From positions 1 through 64,000 of the forward strand of contig NZ_JARWAC010000038.1 in NCBI RefSeq assembly GCF_029846175.1: a DNA stretch of 64,000 bases, written 5' to 3'. The notes under the pieces were generated by a model. It saw nothing but the letters and a program-made list of their open reading frames with translations. It was not told where the DNA came from and did not search any database. Each line of letters opens with the position of its first letter. Positions within the stretch are counted from its first letter, which is position 1. The position numbers and the translations under genes are program-made. This DNA is from Sphaerisporangium sp. TRM90804. Its GTDB lineage: Bacteria; Actinomycetota; Actinomycetes; Streptosporangiales; Streptosporangiaceae. Positions 34,898-44,096 of the stretch are shown piece after piece.

Positions 34898-34923
34898 CGT
34901 ACGATCTCAAGTTCGATCGTACG
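34898..34923. promoter_or_regulatory. Inverted repeat upstream of tatA
   Basis: CGTACGATC and GATCGTACG are perfect 9-bp arms around an 8-nt AT-rich spacer. The site is 24-49 bp before the tatA start and 19 bp after the stop region of the small membrane-protein gene. On the minus strand TTGAGA lies within it and CAATAA follows 15 nt later, so it may overlap a promoter. Confidence 0.35.
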
Positions 34924-34941
34924 CTGCCGCCGTGACTTCCT

Positions 34942-35130
34942 TCACCCCTCTCGGCGCCTGGATGCGCCGATCACGGCGTCGAGCCGCGCCTGGACGGGCT
35001 CCAGCCGGGAGGTCGCCCGCTCGATTTCATCCGCCAGACGCCGGGCGGCCACCACCACGCGGACGCCGAGCAGCACCAGGGGGACCAGACCGGCGACGGC
35101 CAGCCCCACGCCGGCGTAGACCCAGATCAT
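34942..35130 (-). CDS. Small membrane protein between pafC and tatA
   Basis: The 62-residue product has one N-terminal membrane helix (about 3-26, VYAGVGLAVAGLVPLVLLGV) followed by a charged amphipathic helix (ARRLADEIERATSRLEPVQARLD). Short proteins of this design are often found between pafC and tatA in actinobacteria, where their function is unknown. ATG 35130 is in the gap between pafC (ends 35213) and tatA. The frame has the strong third-position G+C bias of a real gene. Confidence 0.65.
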   Translation of the reverse strand: MIWVYAGVGLAVAGLVPLVLLGVRVVVAARRLADEIERATSRLEPVQARLDAVIGASRRREG

Positions 35131-35212
35131 GGCCCGCGACTTTACCGCAGTCGCGGCTGCTCATCCGGGAATGCGCCTTTCGCCCCTGTAGTCACCCGGA
35201 GAGACCGGGCCC

Positions 35213-36169
35213 TCACCCCACCGACTCGTAGTGGGAGAGCGCCTGGGCGGCCACCTCGCGCACGCGTTCGGCGAGCGAGCCGGGGGACACGACGCGGCCG
35301 CTGTCGCCCAGGCGCAGCGCCAGGCGCACGATCCAGCCCTGGTCGCGGGCGCGCAGGGCCACGCGCAGGCGGCCCTCCCCCAGCTCGGTGACCTCCTCGC
35401 ACGGGTAGTACTCGGCGACCCAGCGTCCGGTGGGGGTGAGCTCCAGCACCACCAGTTCGTCGGTGGGCGAGGGGCGGAAGACCCCGCCGGTGACGTCGAT
35501 CGGCTCGGCCTCGGCGGGCGGGTCGGCGGGCACGCCGAGCACCTCCACCTCCATCACGCGGTCGAGCCGGAACAAGCGCATGCCGTCGGCGCGGTAGCAC
35601 CAGCCTTCGAGGTAGTGGCGGCCGTCGACCATCACCAGCCGCGTGGGGTCGACCTCGCGCGGGGTGACCTCGTCGCGGCCGGGCACGTAGTAACGCAGCG
35701 AGACGCGGCGCCTGGCGCGCAGGGCCTCGCGCACCGTGGCCGTGGCGTCGGGCGCGGCGTCCAGCTCGAACGCCACCTGGCTGCTGACCGCCGCGGCGCC
35801 CTCCCCGGCCGCGCGCTCCAGCTTGGCGATGACCCGGGCCAGCACGTCGCCCTCGCCGAACTCCGGCAGCTCGGCGAGCATGCGCAGCGCGACCAGCAGC
35901 GCGCTGGCCTCGTCGACGCCCAGGCGCAGCGGCCGGGCGATGGTCTCGGCGTTGTCGATGAGGATCTCGCCGCCGTCCCAGGAGACGTCGATGAGGTCGC
36001 CGGGCGTGTGACCGGGCAGGCCGCACATCCAGACGAGCTGCAGGTCGTCGACGAGCTGCTTCTCGGTCAGCCCGAACAGCTTGGCGACCTCGGGCACCTG
36101 GGCACCGGGGTGGGACATGAGGTAGGGCACCAGGGCCAGCAGCCGCGGCAGCCGGTCGGCCGAGCTCAC
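35213..36169 (-). CDS. pafC: WYL-domain transcriptional regulator PafC
   Basis: This 318-residue protein has an N-terminal winged-helix region (RLLALVPYLMSHPG ... VAKLFGLTEKQLVDDL) and a WYL domain (about 150-215, HYLEGWCYRADGMRLFRLDR), ending in the WCX extension. PafC works with PafB as a heterodimeric activator of the LexA-independent DNA-damage response in mycobacteria; the WYL domain senses a nucleic-acid signal. Its GTG start overlaps the pafB stop as GTGA, so the two are translationally coupled. Confidence 0.9.
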   Translation of the reverse strand: MSSADRLPRLLALVPYLMSHPGAQVPEVAKLFGLTEKQLVDDLQLVWMCGLPGHTPGDLIDVSWDGGEILIDNAETIARPLRLGVDEASALLVALRMLAELPEFGEGDVLARVIAKLERAAGEGAAAVSSQVAFELDAAPDATATVREALRARRRVSLRYYVPGRDEVTPREVDPTRLVMVDGRHYLEGWCYRADGMRLFRLDRVMEVEVLGVPADPPAEAEPIDVTGGVFRPSPTDELVVLELTPTGRWVAEYYPCEEVTELGEGRLRVALRARDQGWIVRLALRLGDSGRVVSPGSLAERVREVAAQALSHYESVG

Positions 36170-37110
36170 GCCAGGGCTCCCTTCAGGCGCCGGATGATCG
36201 CGTCGCGGACGTCCGGCGGGTCGAGGACCTCGGCGTCGCCGGCGAAGCCGACGACCCACCCGGCCAGCCACTCGGGGTCGGCGAAGTCGAGCGTGACGAC
36301 GTCCCAGTCGTCCTCGCCCCGCCGCACCGCGCCGGCCTGGCGCAGCCCCTGGCAGGTGCCCGGGCGCACGCGGACGGTGGCGACCCGCTCGCGCACGAGG
36401 CTGTCGCGGGTGCCCACCATCGAGCGGATGTCGACGCCGCCGGGCACGGTGACGGCGCCGGGCCGGCCGGTCGGGGTGACCGGCCCGCTGATCCTGCTCA
36501 GCCGGAACACCCGGGGGGCGTCGCGCTCGCGGTCGTGGCCGACGAGGTACCAGCGCCCGCGGCGGCTGACCACGCCCCACGGCTCCACGGTGCGGGTCAT
36601 CAGGACCTCGCTGGCCGCCGCGCGGTAGTCGAACCGCACCACCCGGCGGTCGCGCACGGCCTCCCACAGACCGGGGAACGCGGGGTCGCGGGTGTCGACC
36701 CGCAGCTCCAGCGGGCCTTCGGCGAGCTCGGCGGTCTCCACCCCCGCGGCCCTCAGCTTCAGCAGCGCACCGCTCGCCGCCTCGGCGAGGTTGGCCCGCT
36801 GCCACACCTGTGCGGCCAGGCCGAGCACCGCCGCCTCGTCGGCCTCCAGGGTGATCTCGGGCAGCTCGTACGCCTGGCGGACGATGCGGTAGCCCGGCTC
36901 GTCCTCCCAGGGGTCTCTGTGCACCTCGACCGGGATGCCGATCTCGCGCAGCTCGGTCTTGTCGCGTTCGAACATGCGCTGGAAGGCCTCGTCGTTGCCG
37001 GAGTCGTAGCCGGGCACGGCGTGACGGATCTGCTCGGCGCTGAGCGGGCGTCGCGTGGCGAGCAGGCAGATGACGAGGTTGAGCAGCCGCTCGGTCTTCC
37101 GCCGGGACAT
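36166..37110 (-). CDS. pafB: WYL-domain transcriptional regulator PafB
   Basis: The 314-residue protein begins with SRRKTERLLNLVICLLATRRP and a helix-turn-helix containing RHAVPGYDSGNDEAFQRMF. The WYL domain follows near 150-205 (RGRWYLVGHDRERDAPRVFRLSRI), and the WCX tail ends ADPEWLAGWVVGFAGDAEVLDPPDVR. PafB and PafC form the DNA-damage-responsive activator pair. ATG 37110 is preceded by GGGAGG. The gene is divergent from the DUF3866 gene, with 37 bp between the starts. Confidence 0.9.
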   Translation of the reverse strand: MSRRKTERLLNLVICLLATRRPLSAEQIRHAVPGYDSGNDEAFQRMFERDKTELREIGIPVEVHRDPWEDEPGYRIVRQAYELPEITLEADEAAVLGLAAQVWQRANLAEAASGALLKLRAAGVETAELAEGPLELRVDTRDPAFPGLWEAVRDRRVVRFDYRAAASEVLMTRTVEPWGVVSRRGRWYLVGHDRERDAPRVFRLSRISGPVTPTGRPGAVTVPGGVDIRSMVGTRDSLVRERVATVRVRPGTCQGLRQAGAVRRGEDDWDVVTLDFADPEWLAGWVVGFAGDAEVLDPPDVRDAIIRRLKGALA

Positions 37111-37147
37111 CGGGCCTCCCTTCCCCTGGTGACGCTACCCTTGCGGC

Positions 37148-38221
37148 GTGATCCGGTGGCGCAAAGGCGAGGTGCTTTCGGTCCGGCGCGAGTGGCCGGG
37201 CGCGGTGGAGCTGGACGTGGCCCTCCCCGAGGGGGAGTGCCGTGCCCTGGCCTACCCGTCTCTGGTGGGCCGCCCCCGGCCCGGCGACATGGTGCTGCTG
37301 AACACCACCGCGCTCGCCATGAACCTCGGTACGGGAGGTTACGCCATGGTAGTGGCCATACCAGACCGTTTACCGGAAGATCCGCAAGGACCCGGCCACC
37401 TGGTCAAGGCGCGGTACACCCCCCTGCAGGCCACGGTGCTGGGCGCCGACGAGCAGGACTCGCCGTTCCACGAGGTGCTGCGGGAGGCCGACTCCCTCGG
37501 CGGCATGCCGGTGGTCGTCGCCGACCTGCACTCGGCGCTGCCCGCGATCCTGTGCGGGCTGTACGGCTCGCGGGCCGGCGGGCGGCCGAGGGTCGCCTAC
37601 GTCATGCTCGACGGCGGCGCGCTTCCCGGCTGGTTCTCGATGTCGGCCGCCCGGCTGCGCGAGATCGGGTGGCTGTGCGGGGTGGTCACCACCGGCCAGT
37701 CGTTCGGCGGCGACGTGGAGGCCGTGACGGTGCACACGGGCCTGCTGGCGGCACGGCACGTGCTGGGCGCCGACGTCGCCGTCGTGACGCAGGGGCCGGG
37801 CAACCTGGGCACGGGCACCCGGTGGGGGTTCTCGGGGGTGTCGGCGGGCGAGGCCGTCAACGCCGCGGCCGTGCTGGAGGGGCGGCCGGTCGGCGCGCTG
37901 CGGGTCAGCGAGGGCGACCTGCGCGAGCGTCACATCGGCGTCTCCCACCACTCGCTGACCGCATACGGCCGGGTGGCTCTCGCGCCCGCGCAGGTGGTGG
38001 TGCCCGGCCTGCCCGGGGAGTTCGGCGAGCGGGTGGCGGCGCAGGCCGCCGGCCTCGCCGCGCGCCACGAGCTGGTGACCGTGCCGGTCGACGGCCTGCG
38101 TGAGCTGCTCGCCGAGAGCCCGGTGAAGCTGTCGACGATGGGGCGCGGCCTCGCGCAGGATCTGGCCGGGTTCCTCGCCTCGGCCGCCGCCGGCCGCCAC
38201 ACCGCCTCGCTCCTGCCCTGA
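37148..38221 (+). CDS. DUF3866 family protein
   Basis: The 357-residue protein matches DUF3866: the N-terminal block RWRKGEVLSVRREWPG, LVGRPRPGDMVLLNTTA, GHLVKARYTPLQ, and VAVVTQGPGNLGTGTRWGFSG with SHHSLTAYGRV near the end. The family is actinobacterial and has no known biochemical role. It often sits next to pafB-pafC, as here. GTG 37148 is the start; divergent initiation with pafB leaves only 37 bp, so their promoters overlap and both transcripts may be nearly leaderless. Confidence 0.85.
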   Translation: MIRWRKGEVLSVRREWPGAVELDVALPEGECRALAYPSLVGRPRPGDMVLLNTTALAMNLGTGGYAMVVAIPDRLPEDPQGPGHLVKARYTPLQATVLGADEQDSPFHEVLREADSLGGMPVVVADLHSALPAILCGLYGSRAGGRPRVAYVMLDGGALPGWFSMSAARLREIGWLCGVVTTGQSFGGDVEAVTVHTGLLAARHVLGADVAVVTQGPGNLGTGTRWGFSGVSAGEAVNAAAVLEGRPVGALRVSEGDLRERHIGVSHHSLTAYGRVALAPAQVVVPGLPGEFGERVAAQAAGLAARHELVTVPVDGLRELLAESPVKLSTMGRGLAQDLAGFLASAAAGRHTASLLP

Positions 38222-38234
38222 CCCCGGCGCGCGG

Positions 38235-38678
38235 TCACGCCGCCGGAGGGTCGTGGAACTCGGCGAAGGTGAAGGCGTCCGGGGACGGCCCCTTGGCGCG
38301 CAGCAGGTCGAGCCGGTCCATGCCCTCGGCCAGGGCGGGGACGTGCCCTTCGGGGATCCACCACATCACGCTGTAGGGCTCGGCCACGCGGTGGAACCAT
38401 TCGCGGCGGCGGCGCAGGACGTCGAGGTGGGCGGTGCGGTACACGAAGTTCCACAGGTCCTCGCGGGACGCCCACACCGAGAAGTTGATCAGGAGCAGGT
38501 CGCCGTAGTCGTGCCGCACGGTGTCGTGGGGGTCCGGCCCGCCCTTCAGCCGCCACACGAAGCCGGGGTGGGAGTCGGACAGGGCGTTGATGGGCTCCAG
38601 CGCGTCGACGAAGTCGGCGAGCTGGGGGGAGTCGACGGGGGCGCGCATGTGCGCGACGTTGAGCTGGGCCAGGTGCAT
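38235..38678 (-). CDS. DUF3291 domain protein
   Basis: This 147-residue protein matches DUF3291: HLAQLNVAHMRAPVDSP at the start, VWRLKGG, LLINFSVWASREDLWNFVYR and FHRVAEPYSVMWWIPEGHVP. The fold is a ferredoxin-like ABM/EthD-type domain; the function is unknown, with heme or small-aromatic binding suggested for the wider clan. It is convergent with DUF3866 (13-bp gap) and lies downstream of a SufR-like regulator. No clear ribosome site precedes ATG 38678. Confidence 0.8.
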   Translation of the reverse strand: MHLAQLNVAHMRAPVDSPQLADFVDALEPINALSDSHPGFVWRLKGGPDPHDTVRHDYGDLLLINFSVWASREDLWNFVYRTAHLDVLRRRREWFHRVAEPYSVMWWIPEGHVPALAEGMDRLDLLRAKGPSPDAFTFAEFHDPPAA

Positions 38679-38711
38679 GCCCCCAAGGGGACCACTCCCG
38701 GCCCTTCTATG

Positions 38712-39350
38712 TCAACGGATATTGTTTTTAGAAGTGAAGGCCACGCAGCACTCCCCCGGCCGGGGGTTGAGGCGCGCGGTGGTGCGGTCGTCGCCGACGG
38801 CCGCCAGCAGGCCTTCGCACAGGGCCAGGTTGATCGAGCAGACCAGCACCGGCCGCTCGTCGGCCAGCACGTGGAAGGGGCAGTTGCGCAGCCGCAGCTC
38901 GCCCTCGGCCTCGTAGGGCTCGTAGCCGCGCTCGAACAGCGCCTCGCGCAGGCCGGCGGCCCTGACCCGCCCGCCCACGCGCCGGGCGGCCTCCTCGGCC
39001 GCCTCGTCGCCGCCCAGCGCGTCGACCGCCTCGGCGAGCACGGCCGCCAGCGTGCGGTAGTCGCGCGGGGGGACGCTCACCTGGCGCTCCTGGGGCGAGC
39101 GGAGGTACACCTTGGCGGGGCGCCCGCCGCCGGGGCCCGAGCGGCCCGACAGGCGCCGGAACGCCGACGCCAGCAGCCCGCCCTCGGCGAGCTTGTCGAG
39201 ATGGAAGGCGGCGAGCGTGCGGCTCACGCCCGCCCCTTCGGCCGCCTCGTCGCGCCCCACCTCGCGGCCCTGGGCCGCCACGTAGTCGTACAGCGCCCGC
39301 CGCACGGGGTCGCGCAGGAGCCCGAGCACCTCGAGGTCGTCGCCGCTCAC
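38712..39350 (-). CDS. SufR-like winged-helix regulator with C-terminal cysteine cluster
   Basis: The 212-residue protein has an ArsR/DeoR-like winged helix (RRALYDYVAAQGREV, then VSRTLAAFHLDKLAEGGLL) and a C-terminal region with cysteines at LRNCPFH, PVLVCSIN, LALCEG and PGECCVAF. This spacing recalls the [2Fe-2S]- or [4Fe-4S]-binding tail of SufR (COG2345). It could sense iron-sulfur or redox status. No suf genes are nearby. The start is GTG 39350, and the final residues (SKNNIR) fall in an AT-rich patch before the stop. Confidence 0.75.
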   Translation of the reverse strand: MSGDDLEVLGLLRDPVRRALYDYVAAQGREVGRDEAAEGAGVSRTLAAFHLDKLAEGGLLASAFRRLSGRSGPGGGRPAKVYLRSPQERQVSVPPRDYRTLAAVLAEAVDALGGDEAAEEAARRVGGRVRAAGLREALFERGYEPYEAEGELRLRNCPFHVLADERPVLVCSINLALCEGLLAAVGDDRTTARLNPRPGECCVAFTSKNNIR

Positions 39351-39417
39351 AGCGGCGAGTCTAGGCGCCGCCGCCGGCGGGACGTCACGCCGGCGGCACG
39401 CGGCCCGCGCCGGGAGC

Positions 39418-40365
39418 TCAGTAGGCGCCGAGGAGGTCGACGACGAAGACGAGGGTGTCGGTGCCCTTGATCTTGTCGCCGGAGCCGGCCTTGCCGTAGC
39501 CGAGGGCCGGCGGGATGGACACCAGGACGCGGCTGCCCACCGGGACGCCGACCAGGCTCTGGTCCCAGCCCTTGATGACCTTGCCGACGCCGATCGGGAA
39601 CATCGCGGGCTCGCCGCGGGCCCAGCTGCTGTCGAACTCGGTGCCGCTGCCCCAGATCTTGCCGGTGTAGTGCACCAGGAGCGTCTGGCCGGACTTGACC
39701 ACCGGGCCGGTGCCGGTGATCACGGTCTTGGAGACGAGGTCCTTGGGCGCCTTGACGTCGGTCTTGGTGGTCAGCTTGGGCGCCTGGTCGCCGCCGGGGT
39801 TCTCCAGGGTGACGCCCTTGACCGCCGGGTCGGCGGCGGTGCCCTGGGCCGCCTTGACGGTGGGCACGCCCATCACGTCGACGACGTAGACGCTGGCGAT
39901 GGAGGTGTCGGCGCCCTGCGACTTGGCCTGCTCGGCCTGGTCGGGGGTGAGGCTGTCCTTGGCGACCACCGCGAGGAACCGGCCGCCCGGCTTGCTGTCC
40001 TGGAAGGCCTTGTGCACGACGCCGGGCAGCTTGGCGTCGACCTTGATCAACTGCGGCGCGCCGTCGTCGTAGGTGGAGCCGGAGGCGGCGTTGGTCTTGC
40101 CGTCCCAGCTGTAGGCGGTCAGGTTGGCCACCACCGAGTCGCCGTCCTTGACGGCGGCGCCGGTGCCCGCGGAGATCGTCTGGGAGGACGACGTGACCGG
40201 CGGCTTGCCCGACGGGAAGGTGACCTGCGGTTTCTTACCGAACGCCCCGCTGACCTTGACACCGGCGGGCGATGCCCCGGTGCTGGCGGTCACCTCGCCG
40301 CCGCCACCGCCGCAGGCGGTGGCGAAGAGCAACGGCAGGGCGGCGAGAACGGCCAGTCGGCGCAT
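39418..40365 (-). CDS. FKBP-type peptidyl-prolyl isomerase lipoprotein
   Basis: The 315-residue precursor has a lipoprotein signal (RRLAVLAALPLLFATAC, Cys at about 18), an N-terminal FKBP-like domain that has lost most active-site residues, and a C-terminal FKBP domain (about 205-315; LLVHYTGKIWGSGTEFDSSW, VIKGWDQSLVGVPVGSRVLVSIPPALGYG). It should act outside the membrane as a proline isomerase/chaperone. ATG 40365 has GAGGGA 6 nt upstream. FKBP genes adjoin pafA in many actinobacteria; here the gap to pafA is 230 bp. Confidence 0.9.
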   Translation of the reverse strand: MRRLAVLAALPLLFATACGGGGGEVTASTGASPAGVKVSGAFGKKPQVTFPSGKPPVTSSSQTISAGTGAAVKDGDSVVANLTAYSWDGKTNAASGSTYDDGAPQLIKVDAKLPGVVHKAFQDSKPGGRFLAVVAKDSLTPDQAEQAKSQGADTSIASVYVVDVMGVPTVKAAQGTAADPAVKGVTLENPGGDQAPKLTTKTDVKAPKDLVSKTVITGTGPVVKSGQTLLVHYTGKIWGSGTEFDSSWARGEPAMFPIGVGKVIKGWDQSLVGVPVGSRVLVSIPPALGYGKAGSGDKIKGTDTLVFVVDLLGAY

Positions 40366-40595
40366 GGGTATCCCTCGGGAAGACATCACGTTCGCGTAAC
40401 ACTACCCGAATGGCGATACCCCTCGAGTCGGCACGCACGCGGTGCTTGCCGAAGCGTGACCTTTCCCTCGAAAGCCTTGCCCGGACGGCCGCGAGCGCCC
40501 GCCCGACGTGCCGTTACGCCGGGCGGGGATCACGGCGGGCGGGCGCCGCGGGCGCGGGCGCCGTGAAACATTCATGATCGCCCGCGGCGGGCCGC

Positions 40596-41954
40596 CTACA
40601 TGCCGGCGATCAGCTTGTCGACCCTCTCGTCCACGCTGCGGAAGGGGTCCTTGCACAGGACCGTGCGCTGGGCCTGGTCGTTCAGCTTCAGGTGCACCCA
40701 GTCGACGGTGAAGTCGCGCCTCTTCTCCTGCGCCTTGCGGATGAACTCGCCGCGCAGCCGGGCGCGGGTCGTCTGCGGCGGCACCGACTTGGCCTCGAAG
40801 ATCTTCAGGTCGGAGGCGACCCGCTCCACCGCGCCGCGCCGCTGCAGCAGGTAGAACAGCCCTCGCTTGCGGTGCACGTCGTGGTAGGCCAGGTCGAGCT
40901 GGGCCACCCGGGGCGAGGACAGCGGCAGGTCGTACTTGTTGCGGTAGCGCTCGATGAGCTGGTACTTGGTGACCCAGTCGATCTCGCGGGACACCAGGTC
41001 GAGGTCGCCGGTCTCCACCGCCCTGAGCGTGCGCTCCCACAGCTCCAGCACGCGGCGCGTGATGTCGTCCCCGCCGCGGCGGTCGACGAAGTCGCGCGCC
41101 TTGGACAGGTACTCCTGCTGGATCTCCAGCGAGGAGGCCTCGCGGCCGTTGGCCAGGCGCACGCGCCTGCGGCCGGTCATGTCGTGGGAGACCTCCCGGA
41201 TGGCTCTTATCGGGTTCTCCAGGCTGAGGTCGCGCATGACCGTGCCGGCCTCGACCATGCGCAGCACGAGGTCGGTGGCGCCGACCTTGAGCAGCATGGT
41301 CGCCTCGCTCATGTTGGAGTCGCCGACGATGACGTGCAGGCGCCGGAAGCGCTCGGCGTCGGCGTGCGGCTCGTCGCGGGTGTTGATGATGGGGCGGGAC
41401 CGGGTGGTGGCGCTGGAGACGCCCTCCCAGATGTGCTCGGCGCGCTGCGACACGCAGTAGACGGCCCCGCGGGGCGTCTGCAGCACCTTGCCCGCCCCGC
41501 AGATGATCTGGCGGGTCACCAGGAAGGGGATCAGGACGTCGGCCAGGCGGCCGAACTCCCCGTGCCTGCCGACCAGATAGTTCTCGTGACAGCCGTAGGA
41601 GTTGCCGGCCGAGTCGGTGTTGTTCTTGAAAAGGTAGATGTCCCCTGCGATGCCCTCCTCGCGAAGGCGCTTCTCGGCGTCGACGAGAAGCCCTTCCAGG
41701 ATGCGCTCGCCCGCCTTGTCGTGGGTGACCAGCTCCACGACGTTGTCACACTCGGGGGTGGCGTACTCGGGGTGGCTGCCGACGTCGAGATAGAGCCGGG
41801 CGCCGTTGCGGAGGAACACGTTGCTCGATCGGCCCCAGGACACGACTCTGCGGAACAGATAGCGCGCGACCTCGTCTGGCGACAGCCTTCGCTGCCCCCG
41901 GAACGTGCAGGTGACGCCGTACTCGTTCTCCAAGCCGAAGATGCGACGATCCAT
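40596..41954 (-). CDS. pafA: Pup-protein ligase PafA
   Basis: The 452-residue protein is a glutamine-synthetase-fold ligase that attaches Pup through its C-terminal Glu to lysines of target proteins. GLENEYG at 7-13 (catalytic Glu9) and [15 protein letters not shown] with D57 mark the active site; the [17 protein letters not shown] block and [13 protein letters not shown] are family signatures. It lacks the Dop-specific loop, which separates it from the paralogue at 54560-56077. ATG 41954 is only a few bases after TAGTGT-like -10 sequence, so a leaderless mRNA is possible. It follows prcA after 208 bp. Confidence 0.96.
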   Translation of the reverse strand: MDRRIFGLENEYGVTCTFRGQRRLSPDEVARYLFRRVVSWGRSSNVFLRNGARLYLDVGSHPEYATPECDNVVELVTHDKAGERILEGLLVDAEKRLREEGIAGDIYLFKNNTDSAGNSYGCHENYLVGRHGEFGRLADVLIPFLVTRQIICGAGKVLQTPRGAVYCVSQRAEHIWEGVSSATTRSRPIINTRDEPHADAERFRRLHVIVGDSNMSEATMLLKVGATDLVLRMVEAGTVMRDLSLENPIRAIREVSHDMTGRRRVRLANGREASSLEIQQEYLSKARDFVDRRGGDDITRRVLELWERTLRAVETGDLDLVSREIDWVTKYQLIERYRNKYDLPLSSPRVAQLDLAYHDVHRKRGLFYLLQRRGAVERVASDLKIFEAKSVPPQTTRARLRGEFIRKAQEKRRDFTVDWVHLKLNDQAQRTVLCKDPFRSVDERVDKLIAGM

Positions 41955-42162
41955 CACATCACACTATGCTCCCGAAGCCCCGGACGGGAGGGATCTTCCC
42001 GGCCTTTCGGGGTTGCCCGCCGGGGCTTGACGCCGCCCCGCGCCGGCGGGCGCCGAAGCGCCGACAGGGCCCGCCTCCCGGACCGCCGGAGCGGTCGCGG
42101 GCGCGGGCCCGGAGATCTTCCCAAGCTTGACGGCGCCGGCCTCGCGCGTGCACCGCGCCCGG

Positions 42163-43008
42163 TCAGCCGCCGGAGCCGGTGTCGATGTCGCCGTCGGGCG
42201 CGGTGGCCGCGCCGTCGTCCGCCGAGGCCTGCAGCGGGCCGCCGCCGCCGGGCGTGGGGCCGGTGTCGGGCTGCGCGCCCTCGGCGCCCTCACCGGCCGG
42301 CGGCGTGGGCTCGGGCCCGGAGGAGGCGGCCAGCAGCCGCTCCAGGCGGGGGCCGACCAGCCGCTGGAACTTGCGGTGCTCGCGGGTGCGGTCGAGCACC
42401 GCGACCTCGAGCTGCGACACCGGCGTACGCTCGCCGCCGGGCTCGGTGAGCGCCGCCAGGGCGGCGTCCAGGGCCTCCGCCAGCGTCATGCCCGGACGGT
42501 AACGATCTTTCAGGCGGCCGCTGACGGTCTCGGCCACGCCGCCCATGACGACGTAGCCGTGCTCGTCGGTGACCGAGCCGTCGAAGGTCAGGCGGTAGAT
42601 CTGGTCGTCCTCGGGGGCGTCGCCGACCTCGGTGACCACGAGCTCGACCTCGTACGGCTTGCGCGACTCTGTGAACACCATGCCGAGCGACTGGGCGTAG
42701 AGGTTGGCCAGGCCGCGGGCGGTGACGTCGCTGCGGTCGTAGGTGTAGCCGTTGACGTCGGCGTAGCGGATGCCGCCGAGCCGCAGCGCCTCGAACTCGT
42801 TGTACTTGCCGACGGCCGCGAACCCGATGCGGTCGTAGATCTCACTGATCTTGTGCAGGGCCCGCGAAGCGTTGGGGGCGACGAACAATATGCCGTTCTC
42901 GTACTGCAGCACCACGACGCTGCGGCCGCGCGCGATGCCCTTCCGCGCGAAATCGGCCTTGTCCCGCATCTCCTGTTCGGGGGACACATATCCAAAGGGC
43001 ATGGACAC
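42163..43008 (-). CDS. prcA: Proteasome subunit alpha PrcA
   Basis: The 281-residue protein has the alpha-subunit N-terminal gate segment (SMPFGYVSPEQEMRDKADFARKGIARG), the GILFVAPNAS strand and an acidic Gly/Pro-rich C-terminal tail of about 50 residues that is unusually long. Alpha rings gate the 20S core and dock ARC. GTG 43008 is chosen because family members begin with a short V/M-S-x-P-F segment; ATG 43002 is the alternative. It lies 33 bp downstream of prcB and is co-transcribed with it. Confidence 0.95.
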   Translation of the reverse strand: MSMPFGYVSPEQEMRDKADFARKGIARGRSVVVLQYENGILFVAPNASRALHKISEIYDRIGFAAVGKYNEFEALRLGGIRYADVNGYTYDRSDVTARGLANLYAQSLGMVFTESRKPYEVELVVTEVGDAPEDDQIYRLTFDGSVTDEHGYVVMGGVAETVSGRLKDRYRPGMTLAEALDAALAALTEPGGERTPVSQLEVAVLDRTREHRKFQRLVGPRLERLLAASSGPEPTPPAGEGAEGAQPDTGPTPGGGGPLQASADDGAATAPDGDIDTGSGG

Positions 43009-43041
43009 CGGTGGTGATCCTCTCGTGGCCGTTGATGGTGA

Positions 43042-43878
43042 CTAGCGCAGCGGGGCGGTGGGCCCGTCGGGGTCGGCCATGCGGACGTCGAGCACCCGCC
43101 GCACGTGACCCTCGACCTCCTCCTCGGGCAGCCGGCGGAACCCCTCGTCGGTGATCACGGCGACCGACGGCCAGATGCGGCGGCTGACATCGGGACCACC
43201 GGTCGCCGAGTCGTCGTCCGCCGCGTCGTAGAGCGCGTTGACGCAGGCCAGCACGGTCTCCTCGGCGGAGGCGCCCTCGCGGTAGAGCTTCTTCATCGAG
43301 CCGCGGGCGAACAGCGAGCCCGAGCCGATCGACGCGAAGTTGGTCTGCTCGTACGGGCCGCCGCCGACGTCGTAGGAGAAGATGCGGCCGCCCCCGCGGT
43401 CGGTGTCGTAGGCCACGAACAGCGGCACCACGACCATTCCCTGCATCGCCAGGGGGAGATTGCCCCGGATCATGGTGGACAGCCGGTTCGCCTTGCCCTG
43501 GACCGAGAGCGTGCGGCCTTCACGCTTCTCGTAGTGCTCGAGCTCCACGCAGTAGAGACGGGCCAGCTCGATGCCGGTGCTCGCCGAGCCGGCGATGCCC
43601 ATGCAGGAGTACTCGTCGGTGCGGAAGACCTTCTCCATGTCCTTCTGGGAGATGTAGTTCCCCGCCGTCGCCCGCCGGTCGGCCGCCATGACCACTCCGT
43701 CGGCGAACACGGCCGCGATGATGGTCGTCGCGTGCGGGATCTGATCACCCACCGGAGCCGCCAAGGTCTCGAACCTCCGCGGGAGCAACCCGGGAGCGTG
43801 GGTCCCGACGAACTCGGTGAACGACGTCGATCCCGTGTCCAGGAACAGGTTGTTCATCCAGTCCCGCTGTGCTGCCAC
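43042..43878 (-). CDS. prcB: Proteasome subunit beta PrcB
   Basis: The 278-residue precursor has a propeptide of about 50 residues; cleavage after Ala50 ([25 protein letters not shown] in pieces) exposes catalytic Thr51. Asp and Lys of the catalytic triad follow in MAADRRAT and further on. PrcB is the proteolytic subunit of the 20S core. GTG 43878 is used because GGGAGG lies 7 nt upstream. The usual neighbour pup is not upstream: a divergent ABC-mannosidase operon begins 218 bp away, so prcB needs its own promoter here. Confidence 0.96.
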   Translation of the reverse strand: MAAQRDWMNNLFLDTGSTSFTEFVGTHAPGLLPRRFETLAAPVGDQIPHATTIIAAVFADGVVMAADRRATAGNYISQKDMEKVFRTDEYSCMGIAGSASTGIELARLYCVELEHYEKREGRTLSVQGKANRLSTMIRGNLPLAMQGMVVVPLFVAYDTDRGGGRIFSYDVGGGPYEQTNFASIGSGSLFARGSMKKLYREGASAEETVLACVNALYDAADDDSATGGPDVSRRIWPSVAVITDEGFRRLPEEEVEGHVRRVLDVRMADPDGPTAPLR

Positions 43879-44096
43879 GCGACTCCCTCCCAAGCGCCTC
43901 AAGACTTCTAGGCCGACCCTACTCGTGGTGCTGTCGTGGTTGCACTTCCCACGATCAGCTCAGCGCGAACCACTTTCGCCCATCCCTGCTCATCTTCCAC
44001 AAAATCAATCTTTACCCGAGAGATCGGGCGTGCGATTGTCGAGTTGTCGTGACATGAACACAGGTGCGCCTCCATCATCCCCCCGGGAGGTCTTCC

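Noticed and set aside
43908-44075. Minus-strand ORF in the prcB/ABC divergent gap, containing LCSCHDN and a plausible-looking C-terminus
   Set aside because: Third codon positions are AT-rich, unlike every real gene here, and the frame covers the promoter gap of two divergent genes. It resembles no family I know.
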